A stretch of DNA of 64,000 nt. Source: a virus. The stretch lies in the IMG/VR virus record IMGVR_UViG_3300032294_002710, positions 1 to 64,000 of that record, one strand, 5' to 3'. Below the pieces are notes generated by a model. That model was not told the origin of the DNA and did not search any database. It was given only the letters and a program-made list of their open reading frames with translations. This document shows, piece after piece, positions 1-8,200 of this stretch; the stretch's first letter is position 1, and each line of letters starts with the position of its first letter. A program made the position numbers and the translations under genes.

Positions 1-2
1 CT

Positions 3-3000
3 AAAGATTGGATCAATTCTTCTATTTCAATTATTGGTAAATTTTCACTAATGGCTATCGGTTTAGCATTCGCCTTGCCATTAATAATACTTGGTGGTGT
101 TTCAATTTTAGCGGTAGCTGGTATGATTTGGCTAATGGATAAAGTTTTCAGTAAAGGTGAATATAAAAAATGGCCATCTGACAAATGGATTAACGGAGTA
201 TCTCATGTTATTTCTAAGTTTTCAAAATTATTACAAACTATAAGAAAAGAACTCGGATTCGGAGACTTAGTACTAGGAGCTATCAAGTTACTCGGTACAG
301 TTTACACAATTAAGACAATAGATGATGTTTTGAAGAAAGGAGAGTTCGAGAAATTTCCTTCAAAGAAATGGAATGATGGTGTATCATATACTCTTAGAAG
401 CTTCATGGATCTTATGAAAGATAAGAGCTTCCTAACGGTTATAAGTGAGAAAATCGGTAGTCTTTTGGGTGGTGGTTTAGATGATGTTGCTGGTATTATT
501 GTAAAAATTGATAAAAAATTATCACAAGGAGAATTTAAAAAATTCCCTAGCTCTGAATGGAATAAGGGAATTTCATCATCATTAAAATCAGTAATGGATT
601 TAATGCAAAATAATAGCCTATTATCATCTATAGGTAATAAAATAGGTGATATGTTTGGCGGTGGATTAACTGGAACTGCAAAAACTATATTGGAGGTTGA
701 CAGAATATTAAGTCAAGGTACATATACAAAGTTTCCATCATCTGACTGGTCTAAGAATGTTTTGAATACCTTGATGGCATTTAAATCCGCTAGTGGTGGT
801 GGAGGAGTTGTGTCTAATATAGTATCCGCCGCTGGTAGTGCTATATCAGCTGGAATAGATTTTATTTCTTCACTGTTTGGTGGAGATCAGCCAAATCAAT
901 CAGCACCATCAAGTAGTAGAGGTTTGGTAGAAATTGCAGAAGAAGTTAAAAATGTATCTTTAAAAATATCTAGTGGTAAATATGATGTTTTCCCTAGTCA
1001 GTCTTGGTTGACATCAATTTTAAACACATTCTCAACTTTTAGAATGATTTCTAACCTTACTTCTAAATTAGATACAACTTCTATACTATTAGTTAGTGAT
1101 TCGATTGTATTGACATCACTAAAAATGTCTAGTGGTTCTTATACTAAATATCCAGACTCTAAATGGGTTAAAAGTGTTACCAAGGTATTCATCGACTTTA
1201 CATCCTTATTGAAAAAACTTTCTAGTTCAGCTTTATCTACATCGATAGGAATGATGATGGTTAATAACTTATCTAAGGTCATTCTTGGAGTTGATCAGAA
1301 TTTCAATAAGGGCAAATTCAATAAGTATCCATCTGATAAGTGGATTGTTTCAGTATTTAATGTCTACGACAAATTTTCAAAACTTCTTTCTAATGTTGGA
1401 AAGAATATAGTTTCAAATACAATAGGAATAAAATCACTATCACAGGTCACTAAAGCGATCATATCAATAGATACCGATTTGAGTAAAGGTAAGTTCAATA
1501 AGTATCCATCTGATAAATGGATTATGTCTATTCAAAGTACAGTGAAAAAATTCACAGATTTATTATCAACCACCTCAAAGAATATAGGAGTCTTATTATT
1601 GGGCTCAACATCTATAAAAATGTTGATTAAATCAATATTAGATACCGATAAGAGTATCTCATCTGGGAAATACTTAAAATATCCTGATATTAAATGGATC
1701 AATGGTATTAAAAAAGTTTTTTCTGATTTTATTTCTTTACTTAATAATATAAATAAGAGTATTTCTCTTCCTACTTTGTATATAAGTCAGTCTAAGATAA
1801 AATCAATTGTTGACTTTATATTATTGATAGATAAAAAGCTAGGACTTGGTAAGTTCCAAAAGTGGCCAAGTGATAATTGGATTAAAAAAACAATTTCATC
1901 TATACAGTCATACGGTGATCTTATTATGAATGTTGATAAAAAGTATCCTATATCGAAAATTTTTACCGGAACAAAAAAGGGTAAAATGATAGTAGAAATG
2001 ATATTATGGGTTGATAAGACAATAGATAAAGGATCTTATAAGAAGTGGCCAGAGCAAATTTGGTTGAATAAAACTTCAAATGCTATACTAAAGTTTGGTG
2101 ATTTAGCAGTAGCGGCGGATAAGAGGTTTAGTTCATTGAGATTAATGTTTGGACTTAAAAAAGTTAGAGATATATCTGATACCATTAGACATGTATCTTT
2201 AGCACTTGATAAGGGTAAATATACGAAATATCCAAGCTCTGAGTGGGCGAGTGCTGTTCCAAAGGCAATTTCTCAATTTATGTCAATTCCATTTAAAGGA
2301 TTAATAGGATCATTTATGGATTCTATGTTTGGACCTTCTGAAGATGATAAAAAGTCTCAATTGGGAAAAATCGTAGATCTAATGTTGTATGTTGATAAAA
2401 AGTTTCAAGCTGGAAATTGGACAAAGTTTCCAACTGTTCAGTGGGTAAATGGAACAATATTGGCACTTCAGAAGTTTAAAGATATAGTTGGATTACTTAG
2501 TTTTAGCTCATTAAAAGATAAGATGTTTTCATACTTTGGTGTTAAAAGTCCAATTATAAGTGCTGTTTCAAATATTGAAAAATTAGCAAATTCATTTAGT
2601 AAACTTTCTTCATCAATGAAGTCGTTTAGTGATACAATCAAAGAGATAGATAATGAGAAGTTGGCTGCTATAAGAAGTTTATCAACTAATGTTGTTATGT
2701 TGTCTTTAATGGATCCAGAACAGTTTGATCAAATGATGAATAAACTCGAAGAAAGAGCTGGTATATTTAATGATTTAATCAAGGATTTTGAGTATAAAAA
2801 GGAAGAAGCTCAAAAAACGACTGGAACTGCTGTTGGTCCGAATAATAAAGCTGCTAAATCAACTCCAATGAAATTAGATACTAAGGATTTATCACAAAAA
2901 ATGGATGTTATGAATGCGATACTTGGTGATATAGCTTCTGTAGTAGGATCTAGAGGTACATTAAAAACATATTTGAATAAAATAAAAGATGATACTACTA

Positions 3001-3260
3001 TTGGTGGTAGCTCAAATACTGTAACTAATAAGTCCGACTCAAGATTGAAGAAGATAATTAAGAAATTAGGAGTGTCAAGTTCAGGTATCAATATTTATCT
3101 ATTTAGTTATAATTTTGATCCTACTACTCTTTACCAAGGTGTAATAGCTCAAGAGTTATTAAATACTGAATTTGAAAGTGCCGTACATATCGATAAGAAT
3201 GGAATTTACTCTGTAGATTACTCTAAAATAGATGTCGAATTTAAAAAAACATTTGCATAA
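3..3260 (+). CDS. 5'-truncated giant repeat protein with C-terminal S74 self-cleaving chaperone
   Basis: The reading frame is open to the left window edge. Codons 3-50 read KDWINSS...GKFS, which is one more copy of the repeat, so the ATG at 51 is internal and the true start lies outside. About 13 further copies of a roughly 75-85 residue unit follow, each marked by G-x-[FYW]-x-K-[YFW]-P-x-x-x-W and then a helix ending in F..LL. Numbering from the ATG at 51, the C-terminus (995-1069) has the S74 signature SDSRLKKI...GVIAQEL...YSVDY. Ser995 and Lys1000 are spaced like the catalytic Ser-Lys dyad of intramolecular chaperones. Such domains trimerise fibres or spikes and then cut themselves off. 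The preceding hydrophobic helices would also suit a tape-measure-like role. It is a virion protein, but which organelle it belongs to is uncertain. Confidence 0.75.
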   Translation, partial: KDWINSSISIIGKFSLMAIGLAFALPLIILGGVSILAVAGMIWLMDKVFSKGEYKKWPSDKWINGVSHVISKFSKLLQTIRKELGFGDLVLGAIKLLGTVYTIKTIDDVLKKGEFEKFPSKKWNDGVSYTLRSFMDLMKDKSFLTVISEKIGSLLGGGLDDVAGIIVKIDKKLSQGEFKKFPSSEWNKGISSSLKSVMDLMQNNSLLSSIGNKIGDMFGGGLTGTAKTILEVDRILSQGTYTKFPSSDWSKNVLNTLMAFKSASGGGGVVSNIVSAAGSAISAGIDFISSLFGGDQPNQSAPSSSRGLVEIAEEVKNVSLKISSGKYDVFPSQSWLTSILNTFSTFRMISNLTSKLDTTSILLVSDSIVLTSLKMSSGSYTKYPDSKWVKSVTKVFIDFTSLLKKLSSSALSTSIGMMMVNNLSKVILGVDQNFNKGKFNKYPSDKWIVSVFNVYDKFSKLLSNVGKNIVSNTIGIKSLSQVTKAIISIDTDLSKGKFNKYPSDKWIMSIQSTVKKFTDLLSTTSKNIGVLLLGSTSIKMLIKSILDTDKSISSGKYLKYPDIKWINGIKKVFSDFISLLNNINKSISLPTLYISQSKIKSIVDFILLIDKKLGLGKFQKWPSDNWIKKTISSIQSYGDLIMNVDKKYPISKIFTGTKKGKMIVEMILWVDKTIDKGSYKKWPEQIWLNKTSNAILKFGDLAVAADKRFSSLRLMFGLKKVRDISDTIRHVSLALDKGKYTKYPSSEWASAVPKAISQFMSIPFKGLIGSFMDSMFGPSEDDKKSQLGKIVDLMLYVDKKFQAGNWTKFPTVQWVNGTILALQKFKDIVGLLSFSSLKDKMFSYFGVKSPIISAVSNIEKLANSFSKLSSSMKSFSDTIKEIDNEKLAAIRSLSTNVVMLSLMDPEQFDQMMNKLEERAGIFNDLIKDFEYKKEEAQKTTGTAVGPNNKAAKSTPMKLDTKDLSQKMDVMNAILGDIASVVGSRGTLKTYLNKIKDDTTIGGSSNTVTNKSDSRLKKIIKKLGVSSSGINIYLFSYNFDPTTLYQGVIAQELLNTEFESAVHIDKNGIYSVDYSKIDVEFKKTFA

Positions 3261-3278
3261 AAAATTCATATAATTTGC

Positions 3279-3707
3279 ATGAATATTTTTAAGAAAATAA
3301 GACTTTATAGAGAATATAAATCATTGATTAAAAAAAATCGAGTTAGGTTAGAGTCTGATTTTGGAATTAGAATTGATAGAGCTAACAGAATATATACTGT
3401 TCTAAATATTCCAGAAGAAAGCTTCGGAGAGCCATATAACTTGAGAAAGGGTGACATCGATATAATTTCTGAAAGATTTATTAGAGAATATGTATCTAAA
3501 CTTTCGATGTTTCTTAATGAGATAGGATTATCAGAACTATATGACTTTTATGAGCCCATAAAAAAAGTAGACAAATATTCTTATTTGATAATTTTTGGAT
3601 ATAAGCCTTTCAATTCGGTTGAATATAGTAGATTCATTTGGTTTAGACTAATTCCTATTTCTTTGGTTATTTCGTTAATATTAACTCTTCTTTTCATTTT
3701 AAATTAA
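3279..3707 (+). CDS. Small C-terminally anchored membrane protein, unknown function
   Basis: 142 residues with a basic N-terminal half (KKIRLYREYKSLIKKNRVR). A single strongly hydrophobic segment at the very C-terminus, about residues 119-141 (LIPISLVISLILTLLFIL), suggests a tail-anchored inner-membrane protein. It follows the repeat protein by only 18 bases and is probably co-transcribed with it. I recognise no family. A lysis-related or superinfection role is possible, but nothing in the sequence shows it. Confidence 0.6.
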   Translation: MNIFKKIRLYREYKSLIKKNRVRLESDFGIRIDRANRIYTVLNIPEESFGEPYNLRKGDIDIISERFIREYVSKLSMFLNEIGLSELYDFYEPIKKVDKYSYLIIFGYKPFNSVEYSRFIWFRLIPISLVISLILTLLFILN

Positions 3708-3752
3708 ACAAAGTATATAGATTCTTTTATAATAATAAAAATATATTATTGT

Positions 3753-4178
3753 ATGAGTAAGTTTTATGAAATATCAGAAGATACGAGGAAGGAATTTTTT
3801 GATATCTTTAATAAGAAAAGCTTTCCATTGTCTTTAAATTTTCAGTTTATCGGTAGTGAAAGTCAGAAAAATCTAATTAAAATATCTAAAATATCTGATC
3901 AGTTTTCATTCTTGATGAATAAAGATCTATTAGTATCAATTAATGAGGATTTGATGAGTGTGTTTGATAAAACATCAATCACGATTCTCATCGAACAAGA
4001 GATTGATAAGATTAACATGGATATTAAATCCGGTAAAATTAAAATGGTAAAGCCAGATTTAACAACATTTTCATCAATCATATCTAAGTATGGTGTTGAA
4101 AAAGTTGCTAAGGCAAATCAAGTAGAAGAATTATATCATCAACAAGTTAGTGATGGTAATGAAGAATTTATAGTATAA
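3753..4178 (+). CDS. Hypothetical protein, 141 aa
   Basis: A soluble, mixed alpha/beta-looking protein with no signal peptide, membrane segment or motif that I recognise. It starts after an AT-rich leader containing AATATATTATTGT directly before the ATG, a variant of the recurrent promoter-like element of this genome. Its stop is two bases from the next start at 4181, so the two genes are surely co-translated. Function unknown. Confidence 0.6.
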   Translation: MSKFYEISEDTRKEFFDIFNKKSFPLSLNFQFIGSESQKNLIKISKISDQFSFLMNKDLLVSINEDLMSVFDKTSITILIEQEIDKINMDIKSGKIKMVKPDLTTFSSIISKYGVEKVAKANQVEELYHQQVSDGNEEFIV

Positions 4179-4180
4179 TT

Positions 4181-4405
4181 ATGGATATTAAAAGTAACTA
4201 TTATAACGCCTTAGTTAAAAGATATGAGGCTCAAATAGAAGAAGCGAAGGCTAATTTGTCTTTGTATTTTTCAAATACACATCTTGCTGCTATCGGCGAA
4301 CATTCAGACCTTTTAGCTGAACATGATAAATGGATAGAGGTTATGGCAAATGCTCAAGATAAGCTCGATGTTCTAAAATCTTTTTATGAAAATCAAATCA
4401 AATAA
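4181..4405 (+). CDS. Hypothetical small helical protein, 74 aa
   Basis: A short, alanine- and glutamate-rich, wholly helical-looking protein (YEAQIEEAKANLSLYFSN...AQDKLDVLKSFYE), likely a two-helix hairpin. It sits two bases after the preceding stop and 14 bases before the next gene, in a row of small same-strand genes. No family recognised. Confidence 0.6.
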   Translation: MDIKSNYYNALVKRYEAQIEEAKANLSLYFSNTHLAAIGEHSDLLAEHDKWIEVMANAQDKLDVLKSFYENQIK

Positions 4406-4419
4406 AAAATAAAATAAAT

Positions 4420-5064
4420 ATGAATCAAAAAATTGAAGTTTCAACAATAAAACCTGAATTGACCTTACTCAATGAGGATCAATCATACCGTATATTGGAC
4501 ATCATCGATGAATCTAGACTAGATCTCAAAATAGATGATATTCAAAAATATATGAGTAAAACCAACGGCATCGGTAAAAACGACGATCAAAAAGATGCTG
4601 ATTATGCATATGCACAAAAACTTTGGAAAGAGTTTCAAAATGATTTAAGAGATGTTAAATTTAATTTCTATTTAGATAGATCCCAATTTACGCTTTTAAC
4701 TGATATTCTTCTAAAGAAATTAGAATATGATTCCAACACAGTTTTCATAGCAATCGAACTTACAGAACTTTTAGGTGGGATGCATGGTACTAAATTTAGT
4801 AATGATAAAGAGGTAAAATCATTTAATGTTACCGCAACAGAGATAACTTATATTTATCATCTAATTCAGAATTTTAAAATTAAAGGTCTTTCAAAAGACG
4901 CATATACTTTCTCTAAAATATTGAGAAGAATTGGTGAGATCTCAAAGATTGTTAATTACTATGATGCACATGCTAAAAATCTTACCGAGGAGATATCTAA
5001 ATGGGCTCTTACACTTGATGGTAATGAGTCAATAATGGATGAGCTACCTGAGATTAATTCATAA
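4420..5064 (+). CDS. Hypothetical protein, 214 aa, last gene of its transcript
   Basis: A charged soluble protein, mainly helical by composition, with no recognisable catalytic motif. It is the fourth of four closely spaced plus-strand genes. The stop codon runs straight into a strong hairpin followed by T residues (5064-5092), which marks the end of the transcription unit. Function unknown; the position behind virion genes is compatible with an accessory or assembly role (inference). Confidence 0.6.
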   Translation: MNQKIEVSTIKPELTLLNEDQSYRILDIIDESRLDLKIDDIQKYMSKTNGIGKNDDQKDADYAYAQKLWKEFQNDLRDVKFNFYLDRSQFTLLTDILLKKLEYDSNTVFIAIELTELLGGMHGTKFSNDKEVKSFNVTATEITYIYHLIQNFKIKGLSKDAYTFSKILRRIGEISKIVNYYDAHAKNLTEEISKWALTLDGNESIMDELPEINS

Positions 5065-5092
5065 AAAAAGAGGAGTTTAACTCCTCTTTTTT
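5064..5092. terminator. Bidirectional intrinsic terminator
   Basis: GAGGAGT at 5070-5076 pairs with ACTCCTC at 5080-5086 around a 3-base loop, flanked by an A tract on the left and a T tract on the right. It lies between two convergent genes (stops at 5064 and 5091), so it can serve both strands. Confidence 0.85.
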
Positions 5093-5711
5093 ATTTTATA
5101 GGACAGTGGTTAGCCGACCAAATATACTTGTGATTTCTTTTTATCTTCACACCTAACGATTCTGCAGTTGTGAATATATCATCTAAGCATTCTGAATCAG
5201 AACCTCCAACTATTTCTATACTTTTACCGTTTAATCCATTCAATATATTGTAAAGTTTTTTCGGACAGTGAAACCATTTGTGTTTGTTTCCAATATATGT
5301 TATTATTGTACCTTCTTTTGTTTTATAAACATCTCCTTTCTTTAGGAGACCTTTGTCTTCCTTATTAGAAATTTCATTGTATATTTTTTTATCTAGAATT
5401 TTTTTATAAAAATCAGCATCCACATCATAATTATATCTTTTTTCGATAATATCTATTTGATTGGGAAATGAATATAGATCTGGATGAATAGGTATTTCAG
5501 GATTTTCATCATACAGATAATCTACACCTACATTCTTACCATCTATATGATTATCAAAGATTTGATATACATTTGTAAAGTTTTTACAATAATTTTTCAA
5601 CTCGTTTAAATACATTTCTGTGAAAAATTTTCTAAAACTTTTTTGCACATCTACTATTATTAGTACATTATCCTTTCGATTAAAGTTTTCAAATGTTAGT
5701 AGATTATTCAT
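5091..5711 (-). CDS. Isochorismatase-like cysteine hydrolase
   Basis: The N-terminus VLIIVDVQKSF (Asp21) is the hallmark first strand of isochorismatase-like hydrolases. Near the C-terminus, IEIVGGSDSECLDDIFTTAESLGVKI matches the family's cysteine strand and following helix, so the nucleophile Asp and Cys are both present. The Lys of the triad is not certain; a Lys in the IIEKRY segment is a candidate. The middle is longer than in compact family members. Members act on small amides or isochorismate (nicotinamidase, carbamoylases), and the substrate here cannot be told. The first residues, MNNLLTFENF, resemble the short N-terminal signature shared by many proteins of this window. Confidence 0.65.
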   Translation of the reverse strand: MNNLLTFENFNRKDNVLIIVDVQKSFRKFFTEMYLNELKNYCKNFTNVYQIFDNHIDGKNVGVDYLYDENPEIPIHPDLYSFPNQIDIIEKRYNYDVDADFYKKILDKKIYNEISNKEDKGLLKKGDVYKTKEGTIITYIGNKHKWFHCPKKLYNILNGLNGKSIEIVGGSDSECLDDIFTTAESLGVKIKRNHKYIWSANHCPIK

Positions 5712-5716
5712 TATTA

Positions 5717-5727
5717 TTATATATTAA
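5717..5727 (-). promoter_or_regulatory. AATATATAA-type promoter-like element, short spacing
   Basis: The minus strand reads TTAATATATAA, ending 5 bases before the ATG of the isochorismatase-like gene. It is one of many copies of the same element in front of genes in this window. Confidence 0.5.
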
Positions 5728-5756
5728 AAAACCCATCAATTAATTGATGGGTTTTA
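5725..5756 (-). terminator. Intrinsic terminator after the QAQP-repeat gene
   Basis: ACCCATCAAT (5731-5740) pairs with ATTGATGGGT (5743-5752). On the minus strand a T tract follows (plus-strand A residues 5726-5730). It lies 25 bases after the stop of the gene ending at 5781. Confidence 0.75.
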
Positions 5757-5780
5757 GTTATTTAAACATTTTTTATTCTA

Positions 5781-6380
5781 TTAAATTGGTAATTCTTCAG
5801 TACCTTCTTCACCTTCTTCCTTTTCCTCTTCACCTTCACCTTCTTCACCTACTTCTTCAAACTCACCTTGTGCTTGAGGTTGAGCTTCTGTTTGTACCTG
5901 TACTTGCGGTTGAGCTTCTGTTTGAGCTTGTGGTTGAGCTTGTGGTTGAGCCTGTACCGGTTCTGGCTGAGCTTGTGGTTGAGCTTGTGGTTGAGCCTGT
6001 GGTTGAGCCTGTGCTTGAGCCTGTGCTTGAGGTTGAGCCTGTGATTGAGCTTGTACTTCAGAAGGCGCTTGTGTTTCACCACCAGTTTGTGCTTGAGCAT
6101 CTCCCATAAGTGCTCCAGCTGGAATTTGATCAACATTTAAGAAATTTGTGTTGATATATTTAACAACTTCCTCAGCTATATCAACATCTCCGAAAAATTG
6201 ACGAAGATTTTTACCAGTTGTGTCTTTTACTTTTTTAACATAAGCATTTATTAAAGATTGTGGAATGTCTATAAATGTTCTAACTTTATAAATATCATTT
6301 ACTTGAAGAACAGATTCCTTGATTATTTCATCTCTTTTTCTGAGATTAGTGTACTTTCCAAATTTTCTAAGATGTTTCAT
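5781..6380 (-). CDS. Capsid-targeting-like N-terminus plus long QAQP-repeat acidic tail, unknown function
   Basis: 199 residues in three parts. An N-terminus (MKHLRKFGKYTN) matches the short signature found on many small proteins here. A folded-looking domain of about 85 residues follows (YKVRTFIDIPQSL...DVDIAEEVVKYINTNF). The rest is a disordered tail of QAQP/QAQA repeats (about residues 107-170) ending in a very acidic EEGEGEEE stretch. The repeat is built on a 12-base unit and gives long spurious reading frames in other phases. The tail composition resembles disordered virion or internal-head proteins. Function unknown. Confidence 0.6.
   Translation of the reverse strand: MKHLRKFGKYTNLRKRDEIIKESVLQVNDIYKVRTFIDIPQSLINAYVKKVKDTTGKNLRQFFGDVDIAEEVVKYINTNFLNVDQIPAGALMGDAQAQTGGETQAPSEVQAQSQAQPQAQAQAQAQPQAQPQAQPQAQPEPVQAQPQAQPQAQTEAQPQVQVQTEAQPQAQGEFEEVGEEGEGEEEKEEGEEGTEELPI
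5868..6056 (-). repeat. Degenerate 12-base tandem repeat encoding QAQP units
   Basis: Repeats of the plus-strand unit ggttgagcttgt and variants encode Pro-Gln-Ala-Gln on the minus strand. Synonymous and Pro/Ala/Thr/Val variation between copies shows slippage followed by drift. Confidence 0.85.
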
Positions 6381-6422
6381 CTTCTATTATTAATTTTTTT
6401 ATATTGTATATATTAAACTTTT

Positions 6423-6926
6423 TTAACGGCTTTTTATTATTAATATAGTGGTGACAATCCCTAAGGCAATATTTCCACTAATACTTATGACTTTCTTAAC
6501 TTTTTGTCTAAAAATCTCTTTTTTAAGTACTTTTATTTCCTCATCTTTTATTTCAAGTTGATCTTCACACAATCTATTGTTTTTTTGACAATTGCCTAAG
6601 GCTGATCGTAATTGATCAATAACTATATCTTTCTCTTGTCCTTGTTTTATAAGATCTTTTTTCTGTATCTCTAATAGTGCAACCTTCTCCTCAAGTGAGT
6701 TTATAATCTGTACATAGATTGTGTCAATCATATCGCAATTAATACTCATTTGTTTAAATAGATTTAACAACTCAGCACTATTATCAAGAGATTGTGCTTG
6801 CTCTACAGACATTACTATACCAATAGTATCATTATTTTCCACTAAATATCTTGGTAGATCTTGATCCTGTGCTTGACAAAAAAATGTAGATAAGATTGTT
6901 GTTATTGTAAAAATTATTTTTTTCAT
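6423..6926 (-). CDS. Exported coiled-coil protein with C-terminal membrane segment, spanin-like
   Basis: The N-terminus MKKIIFTITTILSTFFCQAQ is a Sec signal peptide, with a cleavage point probably after the CQAQ region. The body (about residues 60-140) is a coiled coil (LEEKVALLEIQKKDLIKQ, QLEIKDEEIKVLKKEI). A hydrophobic C-terminal segment (ISGNIALGIVTTILII) can span a membrane. The gene directly downstream of another membrane-anchored coiled-coil gene (6928-7338, one base apart) makes a spanin-type pair plausible. In phages of Gram-negative hosts such pairs disrupt the outer membrane at lysis. The Cys near the cleavage point does not fit a standard lipobox, so a lipoprotein is uncertain. 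Confidence 0.55.
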   Translation of the reverse strand: MKKIIFTITTILSTFFCQAQDQDLPRYLVENNDTIGIVMSVEQAQSLDNSAELLNLFKQMSINCDMIDTIYVQIINSLEEKVALLEIQKKDLIKQGQEKDIVIDQLRSALGNCQKNNRLCEDQLEIKDEEIKVLKKEIFRQKVKKVISISGNIALGIVTTILIIKSR

Positions 6927-6927
6927 A

Positions 6928-7338
6928 TTATTTTGTTTTTTCTTTTAAAGAGTTAATTAGATCATCGCCAACTCTTTTAATTGGATTATTTTCTAGCTTT
7001 TCTATCTCTTTTCTAATTCTTTCATTTTCTTTCTTATATTTACTCATATTGGATTTCAATCTACTAATCTCTTTATTTTTATTAATGATTACCGATTCTA
7101 CCGAGTCTATTCTATTCTGAAGTAATTCTATCTTTTTTAAGTGAGTGTCTACTTCACCTAAGATCTTTTTATTCAGTTTATCTAAAGAATCTCTTTTATT
7201 TTGAAGTTCATCACTACTAATTTCTAATTTTTTTATTGTCTCTTTATACCCAGACGATGAAAAAAAGTAGCTAATTGATAGTGATGTTACAGCTAAAAAC
7301 AATATGATTATTGCCCAATCTTTTATTCCAAGTTTCAT
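6928..7338 (-). CDS. N-terminally anchored coiled-coil protein, candidate inner-membrane spanin
   Basis: I place the start at the ATG ending at 7338 (MKLGIKDWAIIILFLAVTSL), because an upstream ATG at 7377 would only add a polar leader before the membrane segment. One transmembrane helix (residues 8-25) is followed by a long coiled coil (about 30-125) of KLEISSDELQNKRDSLDKLNKK type. This is the layout of Rz-like inner-membrane spanins, and the gene downstream encodes an exported coiled-coil partner. No endolysin or holin is adjacent in the window, so the lysis role is inferred only from architecture. Confidence 0.55.
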   Translation of the reverse strand: MKLGIKDWAIIILFLAVTSLSISYFFSSSGYKETIKKLEISSDELQNKRDSLDKLNKKILGEVDTHLKKIELLQNRIDSVESVIINKNKEISRLKSNMSKYKKENERIRKEIEKLENNPIKRVGDDLINSLKEKTK

Positions 7339-7407
7339 TTTGTGCGTTTGAATTTTTTTTGTATATTTACAATTCAATATATATATTCAATAAAAAAACC
7401 AATTTTT

Positions 7408-7917
7408 GTGAAAAAATTAATATCTTTTGATTTCGATAAAACACTTTGCTTCACTCCTGAGCCAGAAGAGGGTAAGGTTATTTTTAAAAATGTTACCGGT
7501 TTAGACTGGCCATATAGAGGATGGTGGGGTCGAGGCGAAACATTGAACCTGGAAATATTTCCAGTTCCTGTTAATCCATATGTGTATAAAGAGTACTTGA
7601 AGTATTCTGATGATTCAGATGCTTATATTATTCTAGCAACAGGCAGACTCTCAAAATTGAGAAAAGAGGTTGAAGATGTTCTTATGTCTCATAATTTTTC
7701 ATTTGATGAGGTACATTTGAACCCTGGTATGGATACTTATCTATTCAAAACACAACTTTTTGAAAGGTTAATTTCAAAACAAAGGCCTGATATTTTTGTA
7801 ATGTATGATGATAGATTTGAACATCTTTCCAAATTTGTACATTGGGCTAAAACTCAACCTTGTGAAATTCATATAATTGATGTTATAAATAAAACAACTA
7901 AAATCGTAAATAAATAA
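7408..7917 (+). CDS. HAD-superfamily phosphatase, RNA-repair-type (SAK-like)
   Basis: I choose the GTG at 7408, because translation from there begins KKLISFDFDKTL, the HAD motif I (DxD) at the right distance from the start. The 22 extra codons from the ATG at 7342 are low-complexity. Motif II is seen as ILATGR and motif IV as VMYDDR. The stretch GWWGRGETLN resembles the W-W-x-x-x-x-S/TL insert of the HAD domain in Swiss-army-knife RNA repair proteins. Likely activity is phosphate removal from a nucleic acid end or nucleotide. The gene is followed after one base by clpS, so the two form an operon. Confidence 0.65.
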   Translation: MKKLISFDFDKTLCFTPEPEEGKVIFKNVTGLDWPYRGWWGRGETLNLEIFPVPVNPYVYKEYLKYSDDSDAYIILATGRLSKLRKEVEDVLMSHNFSFDEVHLNPGMDTYLFKTQLFERLISKQRPDIFVMYDDRFEHLSKFVHWAKTQPCEIHIIDVINKTTKIVNK

Positions 7918-7918
7918 T

Positions 7919-8200
7919 ATGGCGACTATTACAGAAAAGAAATCTCAATCTAAAGCAGATGAAATCCTATCTAAACCATTTAAACTGATTCTTCACAATG
8001 ACGACTATAACACATTTGATTGGGTTATAACCTGTCTAATGAAGGTTTGCAATCATGAGTATGAGCAGGCTAGTCAGTGTGCTCATATTGTTCACTTTAA
8101 AGGTGAATGTGATGTTAAATATGGTGATTATGATAAGATCTCGGCTATGAAAGATAAACTTTCAAATGCTGGTCTCTCAGTTACAATTGAGGCTAATTAA
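7919..8200 (+). CDS. clpS: ClpS N-degron adaptor
   Basis: 93 residues, the normal size of ClpS. The core KLILHNDDYNTFDWVI is the ClpS signature. Asn27, Asp28 and His59 (in HIVHFKGEC) have the same 32-residue spacing as Asn34 and His66 of E. coli ClpS, the residues that hold the alpha-amino group of an N-degron. A flexible N-terminal extension (MATITEKKSQSKADEIL) is present, which in bacteria inserts into the ClpA pore. ClpS delivers proteins with destabilising N-terminal residues to ClpAP. A phage copy could redirect or inhibit host proteolysis, or help remove N-terminally processed phage proteins (inference). Confidence 0.9.
   Translation: MATITEKKSQSKADEILSKPFKLILHNDDYNTFDWVITCLMKVCNHEYEQASQCAHIVHFKGECDVKYGDYDKISAMKDKLSNAGLSVTIEAN

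Noticed and set aside
51-3260. ATG at 51 as the start of the first gene
   Set aside because: The frame is open to the window edge and the codons before 51 continue the repeat motif.
5744-6136. Leu/Val- and His/Lys-rich reading frames across the QAQP repeat on both strands
   Set aside because: Phase shadows of the 12-base repeat; no promoter, and unnatural composition.
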